Positions 20,292-29,936 of a stretch of 64,000 nucleotides of DNA are shown here, in pieces. The DNA is from Plectosphaerella cucumerina (lineage: Eukaryota > Ascomycota > Sordariomycetes > Glomerellales > Plectosphaerellaceae), in the NCBI GenBank assembly GCA_020746995.1, contig JAGPXD010000001.1, forward strand, positions 5,890,001 through 5,954,000. The letters run 5' to 3'. The notes under the pieces are model-generated. The model was not told where the DNA came from, ran no database searches, and was given only the letters and a program-made list of their open reading frames with translations. Made by a program: the position numbers and the translations under genes. Every line of letters begins with the position of its first letter. Position 1 is the stretch's first letter.

Positions 20292-20579
20292 TCAACCGGA
20301 GCTGACAGGAGGGATAATGGCAACCTCGTCGCCCTCCTTGATTACGACGCCCTCCTCGCCCGGGCCAGGCATGTCTACGTAGTCGAGGTTGATTGTGACA
20401 AGGCACGACTCGAGTATCTTGGCCTTGATGCCGCTGTACCTCTCCTCGAGGGCATCGAATAGTTGGCCCAGAGGAAGAGGGGCGGCAAAACACTCGTGCT
20501 GCTTCGCCGTGAACGAGCTCGCAGCGGCGAAGTACAATACGTTGAAGTGGCCAGCCGGGGCCCTCGGCACGGTGCTCAT
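20292..20579 (-). CDS. cnxG: Molybdopterin synthase small (sulfur-carrier) subunit, MOCS2A/CnxG/MoaD
   Basis: Predicted 95-residue beta-grasp sulfur carrier. It receives sulfur as a C-terminal thiocarboxylate from the MOCS3/CnxF activator and passes it to precursor Z with the large subunit MOCS2B, giving molybdopterin for nitrate reductase and related enzymes. The FNVLYFAAASSFT start, the central ESCLVTINLDYVD strand region and the DEVAIIPPV C-terminal strand are diagnostic. The start is the ATG at 20579; a longer non-ATG frame would run into a predicted 5'-UTR intron. The C-terminus is SSG rather than the textbook GG, while the terminal glycine that carries the sulfur is kept. It is convergent with the PSI-like gene, 101 nt away, and tandem with dynactin p50. 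Confidence 0.9.
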   Translation of the reverse strand: MSTVPRAPAGHFNVLYFAAASSFTAKQHECFAAPLPLGQLFDALEERYSGIKAKILESCLVTINLDYVDMPGPGEEGVVIKEGDEVAIIPPVSSG

Positions 20580-20591
20580 GGTTTGGGGAGC

Positions 20592-20786
20592 CTGTGACAC
20601 TTTTGAAAACGTTAGCACTGAGGTCCTGCAAGACGTTGCGAGAGTGTTGAGTGCAGGTTTCGGACTGGATCAGAGATCTTGGTGATAAAAAGGTTGAAAC
20701 ATCATGATTGAGAAATCAGGTGAGAAATGCTTTTGGTTGCATCATTCCAGCGAGGGCAAGGGAATAGAAAAAGCATGACGACTTAC
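20592..20786 (-). other. Predicted 5'-UTR intron of the MoaD-like gene
   Basis: On the minus strand a GTAAGT donor (20786-20781), a GCTAAC branch site (20616-20611) and a CACAG acceptor ending at 20592 define a 195-nt intron 12 nt upstream of the start codon. Splicing it would remove several upstream start-like triplets from the leader. Confidence 0.55.
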
Positions 20787-21022
20787 CGAGGGGAGTGTGT
20801 TTGGCGTGGGAATGTAGGGAAGAAGAAGTTGCGGGATGGGCTGCAGGAAATTTATTGGCTTTGGAGCTCAACCTCCACTTCCACTCTCGCGACGGAGCCG
20901 ATGCCGTGAATATGTGGGTCTGTCACGTGCGCCAGATTACCACGATAAGAAACTGGAAGCTGTGTGACAGCCTGTGATGATGGCAATTCTGGCAACGAGT
21001 TTGGGGTATCTTCCGTCTGCGA

Positions 21023-22403
21023 TTACGAGAGCCTTTCCATCCTGGCCTCCAGGTCTTTGACCCATTGCTCAATGATCTTGGCGTTCCCGGTCATGGCCGC
21101 ATCGCCCTCCTTGATGGCCTCCTCCACCTTCTCAAGGCCATCCCTCCACTGCTTCATCTCGCCCGCCATGTCTGCTTGCTCCTTCTCCAGGCGTTCCAGC
21201 GTCTCGCTGGCCGTCGCGGCCTCCGAGTGTATGTCGCGGAGCGACCTGAGGCGGTCCAACAATGGCGGCAGGAGTGGAGCCAGGTTCTCGATGGTAGGCA
21301 GTGTGCCGTACAACGCGTTGATCTTGGCGTCTTCTTCCGTGTTCCCCGAGTCCCCATCCATTGCGCCCTGGGGGTTCATGGCATCGCGGGCCTCCTTCGC
21401 TCCTTGGCGAGCCTTCTCGAGCTGATGTGCCTCTTGGGTCAGAGTGCGCACGCGCCGTGACAGAGCGTCCAAGTTGCTCGTGGATGCCTGGGACAGCGTC
21501 ACGATCTGGCGTTGCAAAGTGTCGAGGGTGGGGAGAATGGCCCTCGGCAGGCCGTTGACATCAACTTCCGGAAGAGCGGCAGAGCTGATCCCAATGGCCT
21601 TCTCCAGGAGCAGCAGCCGCCGGTCAAAGTCTGCTGCCTTGGCCAAGGCATGGCTCTCCTCGAATGTCGGGGTGTATGTGATGGTGTAGGTGGCTTTGCC
21701 GTTGACGATCTCGCCGCCAACTTGTTCCGCATCTTGGTCGTCGTTGGTAGCCCGTGATGTCGTAGCCGGGAGCCTGATACCACCAGTCCGCGGCTCGATG
21801 CCGCCGGAGATCTCTTCCAGAGCTTCACTTAGAGATGCGAGCTTGTCGTCCTGACCATCATCCGTGCCTGCATCCGCCTTCTTTTTGTCGTATTCTTCTC
21901 TGGCCTCGGCAATCTCGCGCTGTAGTCGGGCAATCTTGCGGTCGAGGCTCTCACCAGCTTCGTCGTCACTGAAGTCGCCCAGCTCTTCAGTTCCATCCTG
22001 GAGGATTCGTTGTCTCCTCGTAGATGTGATGTATGATTTCCGCTTGCCGTCTACGCGGTCGGAGAAGTCTGCGGCGGTGGCATCGACGTTGGAAGGCAGG
22101 AATCGAGATCTCGCTTCGTCTATGCGGAGTCGGGAACGGGAGATACCGGCGTCATCGTCTAGGTCGAGCTCGTCGTCCGAGTGTGAGGGGCCTGTTGTCT
22201 GTGTTGCGCATGTCAGCAGGCGTCAAAGCTGGTCGCATAAGACACAACGTACTGGCACCGTCGAGATATCGTCCGTAAGGTCGGGCGTCTCGTATATATC
22301 CGGAGCTGAATCCTATTCAGGTGTTAGGAGGAGCTGTCCATCAAAACAGTTTGGGCAGAGCTACCAAGTCGGGCAAGTTGGCGTATTTCCGGTTCAGCGC
22401 CAT
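21023..22403 (-). CDS. DCTN2: Dynactin subunit 2 (p50 dynamitin)
   Basis: Predicted 424-residue p50 subunit of dynactin, the adaptor complex that links cytoplasmic dynein to cargo and drives nuclear migration in hyphae. Exons are 22403-22365 (13 codons), 22312-22253 (20 codons) and 22198-21023. The N-terminus (MALNRKYANLPDL then DSAPDIYETPDL) is the conserved dynamitin signature that mediates dynactin shoulder assembly. An acidic, disordered stretch follows (about 35-130). The C-terminal part consists of long heptad-containing helices, with FDRRLLLLEKAIG at the start of the dynamitin domain and EQWVKDLEARMERL at the end. The two tiny 5' exons carry the most diagnostic part of the protein and would be missed by ORF calling. 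The promoter lies in the 734-nt divergent interval shared with the RTC4-like gene. Confidence 0.95.
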
Positions 22404-23137
22404 GTCGGTGAGTTTGGTCGGAGATTATGGGGAGAGTGTCTTCGTGCTACGATTCAGCTGCCGCTTGGTATAGCTGATTGTGTCCCAGGCGACCCGTCTG
22501 CTCGTTTGTACTGTCGTTGTTGGCTTCAGGGGCCTGCGGATGATTCAAGTTGGAGCTCCGACTGCGAGTAGCTCGACACTGTGCGAAGGACCCCTGGCCA
22601 CAGCTTAGCACAGTCACAACCCCCCGCGTCCAATCGACGCGTCGAGACGCGAGTGCCCGGCTCCATCCGACACCACTTGGCCGAGATCCTTCCTTCTGCC
22701 AGCAGGCCATGCAGCTTTGATGGGGAGCATATGCAAATGCGCATCGAATGCGACTTCAGCGGCGATTGACAACAACACTGCCAAGGCACCTTTCGTTCTC
22801 TCACGGCTAGGTGCCTGAATCACTGAGGTATCCTCGAAACACCCCAAGCTCGGGAAGGACCCTGCGACTTACTCGGGTATTTCAATTTCTTGCCACATCC
22901 ACCTCTTCTCACCTTCTCAGCACCTCACACACCCACAGATGGCCCTCCTCCCACCCACTTAAGGACTTTCGCCCGCGGGCTCTCATTTGCCTGCTCATGT
23001 CCGCTGCTGCAACTTATCATACACACTCCTTGGCATTCTGAGCATTCAGCCCTGGCCTGCTTCGAGGCTGCAGCTGCCCGCCGCCTCTGCAGTCCTCTTT
23101 CCAATCAACACACGACCCGCGCATTTCGCCATTCACC
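22404..23137. promoter_or_regulatory. Divergent promoter between dynactin p50 and the RTC4-like gene
   Basis: A 734-nt head-to-head interval. The half next to 23138 is pyrimidine-rich from about 22890 (repeated CACACAC and CCTCCCACCC runs), as is usual before fungal transcription starts. No gene is supported inside. Confidence 0.5.
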
Positions 23138-24634
23138 ATGCCTATTCTGAACCACCGAATCGTTGGTCAATCCGCAAAGGCAAAGGTACCAAGGCTGCTG
23201 AGCCAGGTACCCGAACCCAGGGATATCCACGCCCCACCACTCGACACAGACGATGACTCGGAAACCCTCTCGGATGACTCGTCGTCCCAGGTTCGGAAGC
23301 ACGCTGATAGTGGTAGCAAAGCCAGTAGCAGAGACATAACCAAGGTCAACTTCGAGGCGTCCAAATCAACTTCTGGCAGACGGAAAGGCTCCCCCTTGGA
23401 GAAGAAAAAGAGGCTGACACGAGGCAACGGCTCAAAAAGTGCCTCATCTGGTACCCTGAAAACGGAGAAAGAAGGTCCATCAGATTTCGAGGACGATGAA
23501 GACTCGGATGCCCGGCAATCTCCCGTCCGCTCCTCGATGAAGAGGTCCAGATCAAGCCAGGAACAGCCAGCAGACGGCAGCATGGATCATATCCTCGATA
23601 TCTGGAACCGTCCGAAACCAAACAAGACCCCAGGCTATGGAAAGAAGGCAATCCTAGCTCGCAAAGTCAAACCACGAAAACGTGAGCTGATCGTTCCCGA
23701 CGTGGTCTCGCCTGGCCCTGGAAGAAAGCCCCGAGGGCTCATATTGCCATCTCAAAGTCCAAGCCCCGAAAAAGCAGCGCCGAAGCGTTTAAGGCTTCCA
23801 TCTATGAGCCCAACCCCCGAGCGAAAGGTCGAGATCACGGCCGCTGCGCTGTTCGACTCACCTACCACGAAGAGACATGAATCTCAACAGATCGGCACCG
23901 AGTCCGAGTTTGACTCATCCCAGCCATGGCCCGAGGCTCCTGATGAAGACGACGATCTGATGGGCGATCTGGTTTCCAAGAGCATCTCGAAGGCCGAGGA
24001 GACTTGCCCCATGTGCTACCAGCCAGTAGACCGGGCTCTCCTGCGCGAATTCTCCAACGGAAAGACCCTCACCATGCGGCAGCAGATGAAGTTCTGCAAC
24101 CTCCACAAGTTACAATCAGCCAAGGACACCTGGCAGAAGCGAGGATACCCATCCATCGAATGGAGCGGCATGAACAGGCGTTTGAAGCGGCACCACAGGC
24201 TCCTGAGGCAGATCATCGACGGCGAGGAGTCGCACTTCAGGAAGGACCTTGCGGAGAAGCTGGCCACGGGTCAGGAGAGGACGCTGAGAAAGACGGAGAG
24301 GAGTCTGGCTCCTGGGTATTACGGCAACAGAGGCCTGCGGCTTATGTCGGAGCACATCATTGAGCACTTCAGCGAGAGGCTCCGGGAGAAGGCTGTCGAT
24401 GACCAGGTCATCTCGGGTCGGGGCACCACGGTGTTCGTGTCGAAGGTGCTGGTCCCCGAGCTCGCGACGAGACTGATCATGGAGGATATGTCTGTTGGGC
24501 TCCGCGATGCCCGTCAGATCTTGGTCGAGAGCGTGGACATGGGAGATCTCCTGCAGGATGATGTGGCCGACGGGGGCATTGAGGCCGCCGATGCGATGGG
24601 TGATCGCGACGAGTCGATGAGCGAGGCGGATTAG
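23138..24634 (+). CDS. RTC4-domain protein (restriction of telomere capping 4-like)
   Basis: Intronless frame encoding 498 residues. Residues 1-280 are disordered, basic and serine-rich, with repeated SPSPEK and SPTPERK motifs that resemble phosphorylation or nuclear-localisation stretches. From about residue 288 (ETCPMCYQPVD) to 475 lies the RTC4-like domain. It includes the CPMC pair, a CNLHK motif (a potential metal-binding set together with CPMC), and the long conserved segment with EHIIEHFSERLRE and VPELATRLIMEDM. In yeast, Rtc4 was named from telomere-capping suppressor genetics; the molecular activity of the domain is not established. The tail is acidic. The first ATG (ACCATGCC context) is used and no upstream in-frame extension is needed. 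Confidence 0.9.
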   Translation: MPILNHRIVGQSAKAKVPRLLSQVPEPRDIHAPPLDTDDDSETLSDDSSSQVRKHADSGSKASSRDITKVNFEASKSTSGRRKGSPLEKKKRLTRGNGSKSASSGTLKTEKEGPSDFEDDEDSDARQSPVRSSMKRSRSSQEQPADGSMDHILDIWNRPKPNKTPGYGKKAILARKVKPRKRELIVPDVVSPGPGRKPRGLILPSQSPSPEKAAPKRLRLPSMSPTPERKVEITAAALFDSPTTKRHESQQIGTESEFDSSQPWPEAPDEDDDLMGDLVSKSISKAEETCPMCYQPVDRALLREFSNGKTLTMRQQMKFCNLHKLQSAKDTWQKRGYPSIEWSGMNRRLKRHHRLLRQIIDGEESHFRKDLAEKLATGQERTLRKTERSLAPGYYGNRGLRLMSEHIIEHFSERLREKAVDDQVISGRGTTVFVSKVLVPELATRLIMEDMSVGLRDARQILVESVDMGDLLQDDVADGGIEAADAMGDRDESMSEAD

Positions 24635-24891
24635 AGCCACTGGGATAGCACCCCTGGGAGTATCTTTGGAGCCACAGTGATGGCAGAGGGCTGTAGGACG
24701 AGGGTTGTTGCTAGACCTGTCGAGCTGTTTTGCCGTTCAAGGTCCTAACGAAGATTGGTTGACGGGCCATTTTGCTGCGGCAACTTTGTAGCCAATACAT
24801 TTTGATCACCATCAGCACTTCCGCGAGAAGTTCTCCCTTTACACAACCTGCCACTGACACACCACACTCTCTGCCACCCTCCTCCCATACC

Positions 24892-25704
24892 ATGAACTCC
24901 AACGAACCCTTCTCTTTCGGCCCTACCCACGTGGTCCCACCTACCACCGCCCACACGCACACAGCCGTCATCCTCCACGGTCGCGGAGACACCGGGTCCG
25001 ACTTTGCTGACGAATTCCTCTCCTCCACCCTCTCAAACGGCAAGACCCTCCAAGCCCTCCTCCCCAGCTGGCGCTGGGTCTTCCCCTCCGCCCCGGAGCT
25101 CTGGAGCACGGCTTTCCAGGAGGATATGCCCGCTTGGTTCGAGGCGCATTCCCTCACCGACCCCAGCGCGAGACAGGACCTTCAGACGCCCGGACTGCTG
25201 GCCTCGGTCGATCACGTATCGCACGTGATGAGGGAGGAAGTTGACTGTCTCGGAGGGGACGAGGGCAAAGTCGTCCTCGGGGGCATTAGCCAGGGCGGCG
25301 CGGTAGCCGTGCTGATGCTGCTGTCCGGGCGTGGGACGGGGATTGGAGGGTTCTTCGCGGCGAGCACGTGGTTGCCGTTTGCTGCGGACGTGGAGGACGC
25401 GCTGTTGAGTGGAGAGGTTCCGGGTGAGACGGATGAAACGCCTCAGGATGTGATTTTGCGGTTGCTCTCAGGCGGTCTTCGTGATAACTCTGGTAGGCGA
25501 GCTCCGGTCCTACTGTGTCATGGGACGGATGACGCATATGTCGAGGTGGACCTTGGACGAGAGGCGGCACGCATTCTCAGACAGGCTGGGCACGATGTGA
25601 CTTGGAGAGAGTATACCGGAGCGGAACAGGAGGGTCACTGGTTAAAGGTGCCAGAGGGCATCGATGATGTGCTCTTGCTCTTGAAACAAGCAGCACAAGA
25701 GTGA
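24892..25704 (+). CDS. Acyl-protein thioesterase / phospholipase-carboxylesterase family hydrolase
   Basis: Intronless frame of 270 residues with the alpha/beta-hydrolase fold of the phospholipase/carboxylesterase (APT1-like) family. The oxyanion-loop motif VILHGRGDTG is at residues 26-35, the nucleophile is Ser133 in GGISQGG, the acid is the Asp of HGTDDAYV near residue 212, and the catalytic His lies in the EGHWLKVPEG loop near residue 250. It lacks a signal peptide and is probably cytosolic. It belongs to the fungal side branch with an AWFEAHS motif rather than to the core depalmitoylase, so activity on acylated proteins is possible but unproven. The ATG at 24892 is chosen because the conserved fold begins within 25 residues of it; the upstream in-frame stretch starts from a non-ATG codon. 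Confidence 0.88.
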   Translation: MNSNEPFSFGPTHVVPPTTAHTHTAVILHGRGDTGSDFADEFLSSTLSNGKTLQALLPSWRWVFPSAPELWSTAFQEDMPAWFEAHSLTDPSARQDLQTPGLLASVDHVSHVMREEVDCLGGDEGKVVLGGISQGGAVAVLMLLSGRGTGIGGFFAASTWLPFAADVEDALLSGEVPGETDETPQDVILRLLSGGLRDNSGRRAPVLLCHGTDDAYVEVDLGREAARILRQAGHDVTWREYTGAEQEGHWLKVPEGIDDVLLLLKQAAQE

Positions 25705-25962
25705 GAATTGGTTGTTTCTAGGATATATCAAGCACCGCAGCAGGCGTTTTCCCTGATTCATGGCCTCGGAACTATTCAAATTTCACTCATCTCAGTGATA
25801 GCAACATCCCCAAGTTCCTCGCAACACAGACACAGCAGAACACAAGAAAAAAACCCAGCAAACACTCTAGATCAAGGGAAAGAAAAAGATGAAGGAACTG
25901 CAATGCAATCTAATGTCATTTCATGTCTATGTGGGAAATTTCCCAATGTGCAAAAAGCAATG

Positions 25963-26056
25963 CTCCCCGAGACAGGATCGAACTGTCGATCTCCCGATGT
26001 GCTGATGCTCGAAAGCACTAACAGTCGGACGCCTTAACCAGCTGGGCCACCAGGGA
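25963..26056 (-). tRNA. tRNA-Asn (GTT) with 20-nt intron
   Basis: On the minus strand a full cloverleaf forms. The acceptor arm is TCCCTGG/TCGGGGA (two G-T pairs) with discriminator G, the D arm is GCC/GGC with an AGCTGGTTAA loop, the anticodon stem is TCCGA/TCGGG, and the T arm is GACAG/CTGTC with a TTCGATC loop. The anticodon loop CTGTTA reads GTT (asparagine) and is interrupted after position 37 by a 20-nt intron that begins GTGC and ends GCAC. The mature length is 74 nt. It lies between the convergent ends of the thioesterase-like and F-box genes. Confidence 0.92.
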
Positions 26057-26362
26057 TGCTTCGATGTTAAGCCAATGATCAGAAGCGATCATGTACCCCA
26101 ATCAGTATTAAGCCACAAACCACGACAAGAACACCTCTGCTTCCACCTCACCCGAAGCCAACAATCTTCCGCAGAAACCGACCCGTGTCATTAAATGTAC
26201 GTGACTATATCCTTCCCTAGGGCCGTCTCCAACGCCTCATATCCGAACGCCGTGCTCGAAATACCACAAATCTCCGCTTCCGCCAATGTAAGAAAAGTGT
26301 AGTGTCGTCCGGAAATGTCCCACCCGAATGTACTAAAAAGTATCCACGCCGCCCCTGCCCCA

Positions 26363-29300
26363 TCACATGAGGATGCACTTCTTGTCGGCCTTTGTCGGCG
26401 GCGTAGGCCTGCTAATGGCAGAAACGTCCGTCCACGCCGCCGAGCTGGCAACCTCGTAGTCGATGGGCTTCTTCTTCTTCTTTTTCTTCCCCTTCTTCGA
26501 ACCGCCCCATCCGTTCCTCTTGGCGTCCAGCATGTTCTTCGCGGCGCTGCGCTCGGCCCGGCTCGGCTTGCGAGTGATGGATGAGTGAGAGCGGCGTCCG
26601 ATCGATGTCGTCGAGGGCGCCGAGAGCAGAGAGCGCATGAAGCCTCTTGTAGATGACTCTGGCGGCTGGTTGAACGATGGGTCGATGCGCTCCACGGCCG
26701 GCCGGACCAGGTTGGACTGCGTGGGACGGGGATGCCGGGGGATCGGGGCGAGTATCGGCGTCTCGGTGCGTGGCCCGGCGCCTGGGTGAGGAGGAGGGTC
26801 AAAGGCGCCGCTCACGCCGCCTGGTGTGCTGATGATGAGAGGGACGTCCTCCCGTGGCGAGGTAGCTGCGCGGTTCATGCCCGGCTGTGGCATGTGCTGA
26901 TGGACCGAAGTGCGGGAATCGGCTGCCTGGCGGCTGCCAACAGGGACTCGCTGCAGCGAGGAACGGTGGTTCGAGGGCTGGGAACCACGGCTGCCCAGGC
27001 TCATCCGGGGGTCTTGGTACTGATAAGCCATCGCCGCGGCAATCATTTCATTGGCGCTTGCGCCGCTGGGAGGTGCGGACAGAGGATAGTCACCCAGGGG
27101 TACGGGCGGCGAGGTCGGCACAGTCGGCCACGTCTGAGCGTTGGACAGCCGTCTGCCTGGAGGAGGCTCCAATCCCAAGTTGCTGAGCTGGGTGTTGTCG
27201 GGAATCGCCAACCCTCCCATACCCGGCCGAGAGGGCATCAGGTTCCCGCGATCGTCGCCGTGCAGCGGTTGCTGAGTGGGCTGGGGAGGTTGCGGTGACG
27301 TTAGCCCTGTCGAACCGGACACCTGGCGGCTCGAACTCGAGGCACCGAGGCGCGGCGAGTCGGGCGGCGAAACGTCGTACAGGTTATCCTCGTCACCCGG
27401 GCGATGGACCAAGGCACTTGTGGCAGGCCTAGCGACTGCGGCCTCCCGAGCCCTGATCGACGCGGAGGAGTCACTGGTGATCCTGCGGTGATGCGAAGAC
27501 GCCAGGAGGGTGTGCTGCGGCCCAGCCGGAGGTTCTTGGTAACCACGAACATGCATGGGCAGGCTCGGGGGACCCGAATCTGGCAGCGGCCAGGCCGAGC
27601 CCCCCACGGTGGGAGCGGCTGTCTGTGTGCGAGGCGGCTGCGGCTGCGGCTTCGCCTTGTGCTCCGTGGGTCCGACGGCAGGGTGCCGGAGGAAGGCGGG
27701 CAGATCGACGGGTGCGTCCTTCTGGTAAGGAGGGGGCGGGGGCACCCAGTTGTCGGCGTCGCTCTCGTGTGGGTGCTCTCGCCGGCCGTCGGCCCGGCGG
27801 TACTCGACGGGACCGGCTGCCGGTGTCTCGGGCTGGCGGCGGCGGTTGATCGCAGCAGCCGTAGCAGCGCGTCGGAGGGTGGTGGTGGAGCGAGGGTTGT
27901 CATGGGAGTAGGGGGCATCGACAGCTTCCTGCGCCTCCACCTCGCCCTCCTCGTGATCACCAGCCGAGTCGTCGGCGGGTGCTGCAGGCTGTGTAGCACT
28001 GCGAGCCTGTGCTGTGCCAATCCTTCGGGGAAGAAGAGGGTCATCGTCACCGTCCTCCTCGTGCTCCTCCCTTGGAAGTGGGGGCAGGGACGGCATCGGT
28101 GGCACGGGCGACGACCGCGACGCCGCGACCGTTGCTGTGCGCATCATGCCTCTCTCGCCTCGCTTCTGGGCGACGGTGCGCCGGCGGACAATGGCGACCT
28201 CGGCGTCAATGTCCCTCGTCTCCTCCTCAAGCACCTCGGGCTCTTTTGTCCCGACCTCGATGGTGATCTCTCTGGTGACGCCGTCTGCTGTGCCGTAATC
28301 AAAATCGAGCAGGGTGATCCTTCCACCGTCAACAAAGTCGATGTCGTCGGGCTCGTTGATGGGCTTGGCCGGCATGATGCCTCTCGCGGCGATGACGAGA
28401 CGCTCCTTTGTGGACCGGCCGCCGAAGCCAGCCACCCACTTGACGTTGCTCACGCCGTCGAGTTCGGCGACTTTGGCGCCCCAGACAAAGGTGTTCCGGA
28501 GCTTGTCGCACAGGATCTGCCACCGGGGGCGAGTGCTGCCGTCCTGGGCCCGCGAGGAAGGCGTGCGGGACGGTGGTCCGCTGTTGCGACGACCGAGGGC
28601 GGCCAGTCCGTCGGGGCCGCTGCCGGGGCCCAGTTCTGGGACAGCGTCCAGATCCTCGGGCACGCCGTAGAGCCAGATGTCCTTGCCCTGGAATCCAGCA
28701 GACACAAGATCGCCGTGGTATGTTGCTGTGGGGAGGGTACACGGCAGAAGCTTGACCTGCTCGCTTGGACTGGGGATGGGGCCGGTGAAGTAGGTTGTGC
28801 CGTTGCGGAGGTCGTCGATGCGGACGGCTCGAAAGGTCTCGAAGCTCCTGTCATAAGTGAAGGTCCAGCTGGCCTCCTCCTGGCCGGTATCCTGCAGCAG
28901 CACGGCGTGACTGCAGTCCCGGCTGGTATTGGGGAACAGGATAGAGGTTGTCCACAGAGAGCTGATGTTGTCGTCGGCCATGCTCCCGGGGTCATAATAT
29001 GGCGCAGTGAGAACGACCGTATTGGGAGACGACGCATGAACGGTAGTGCCGAGTAGCTGCGTCCCGTCGAAGGAGAAGGCCAGGGAGTCGACGGCATCGC
29101 ACTTGACAGATCGCCTCTCGGTGGACAGGGCGTGGGGGTTCATGGAGGAGACCTCGATGCCGCCCTCGTAGGCGGCGGCCAGAACGGAGCCGCAGGGCGA
29201 AAGGGCGATGGTGCGGGGGGCATGGTCGAGCAGCATAGACTGAGTGCGCTGGGGCGGTGTCTGTGTGAGGTCGTAGACGTCGACCTGCATCTCGGTGGAC

Positions 29301-29936
29301 AGGACAGCGAGGACGGTGCCCTCATCGTTTGTGCATATTGAGACGGGGCGACGGAGGATCTTGAGCTCCCGCTTGACGTCGATGTCGGGCTGGCGGACGT
29401 CGATTACATAGATGCGCGAGGAGCTGTATGCCAGCAGATGGTGACCCTTGGGCGAGGGGGCGAACTGCAGGCCTTCGCCGCCGGGACATGACGAGGAGCT
29501 GATCGAGTTGGACACCAGGCGAATAACGGTCTCGGTTGGCCGGAGGTAGGCTTCAAAGAGATTGCGCTTGACCTCGCGCGCAAAGGCTTTCCGGAGTTGA
29601 GGGAGCTGGTCATCGGCGGGAGCGGTGGGGAGCTTGTGACTCGCGGCGTACGAGGGACATGCTTCGAGGTGTAGGGAGTAGAGATGCGCCTGCTGGGAGA
29701 CCCTGCGCCAGTTGGAGTTGAGGTGCACCAGCGATGCGAACGAGTCGGGATCGGCGAACTGGAGGATCCTGAAAGAAGAAAGGCAACGGTCAGCACTTGT
29801 GGAGTTTGTTTGGTTTGGAGGGTTGTACGCACTGTTCTATGATCTCGTCGGGCAATCGGTCAATGGCGGGGAGCTGTGGTCGCTGCTTCTCGATGGAGGG
29901 CCGCGGGGCGGCATCCTCCTCCCCCGTCGACTCCAT
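26363..29936 (-). CDS. Large F-box / WD40-like protein with polybasic C-terminal CaaX box
   Basis: Predicted 1169-residue protein with exons 29936-29833 and 29768-26363. Residues 27-70 (DRLPDEIIEQILQFADPDSF onward) form an F-box, split by the single intron, which would bind Skp1 in an SCF ubiquitin ligase. Residues about 110-450 show repeated beta-propeller strands (LQFAPSPKGHHLLAYSSSR, RTIALSPCGSVLAAAYEGG, VDSLAFSFDGTQLLGT), suggesting a WD40-like substrate-binding domain. Residues about 520-1090 are disordered, Pro/Ser/Arg-rich and probably heavily phosphorylated. The tail has a run of seven lysines near residue 1130 and ends in KKCILM. Cys-aliphatic-aliphatic-Met is a canonical CaaX farnesylation signal, and with the polybasic stretch it predicts membrane attachment. 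Substrates are unknown. Confidence 0.9.
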
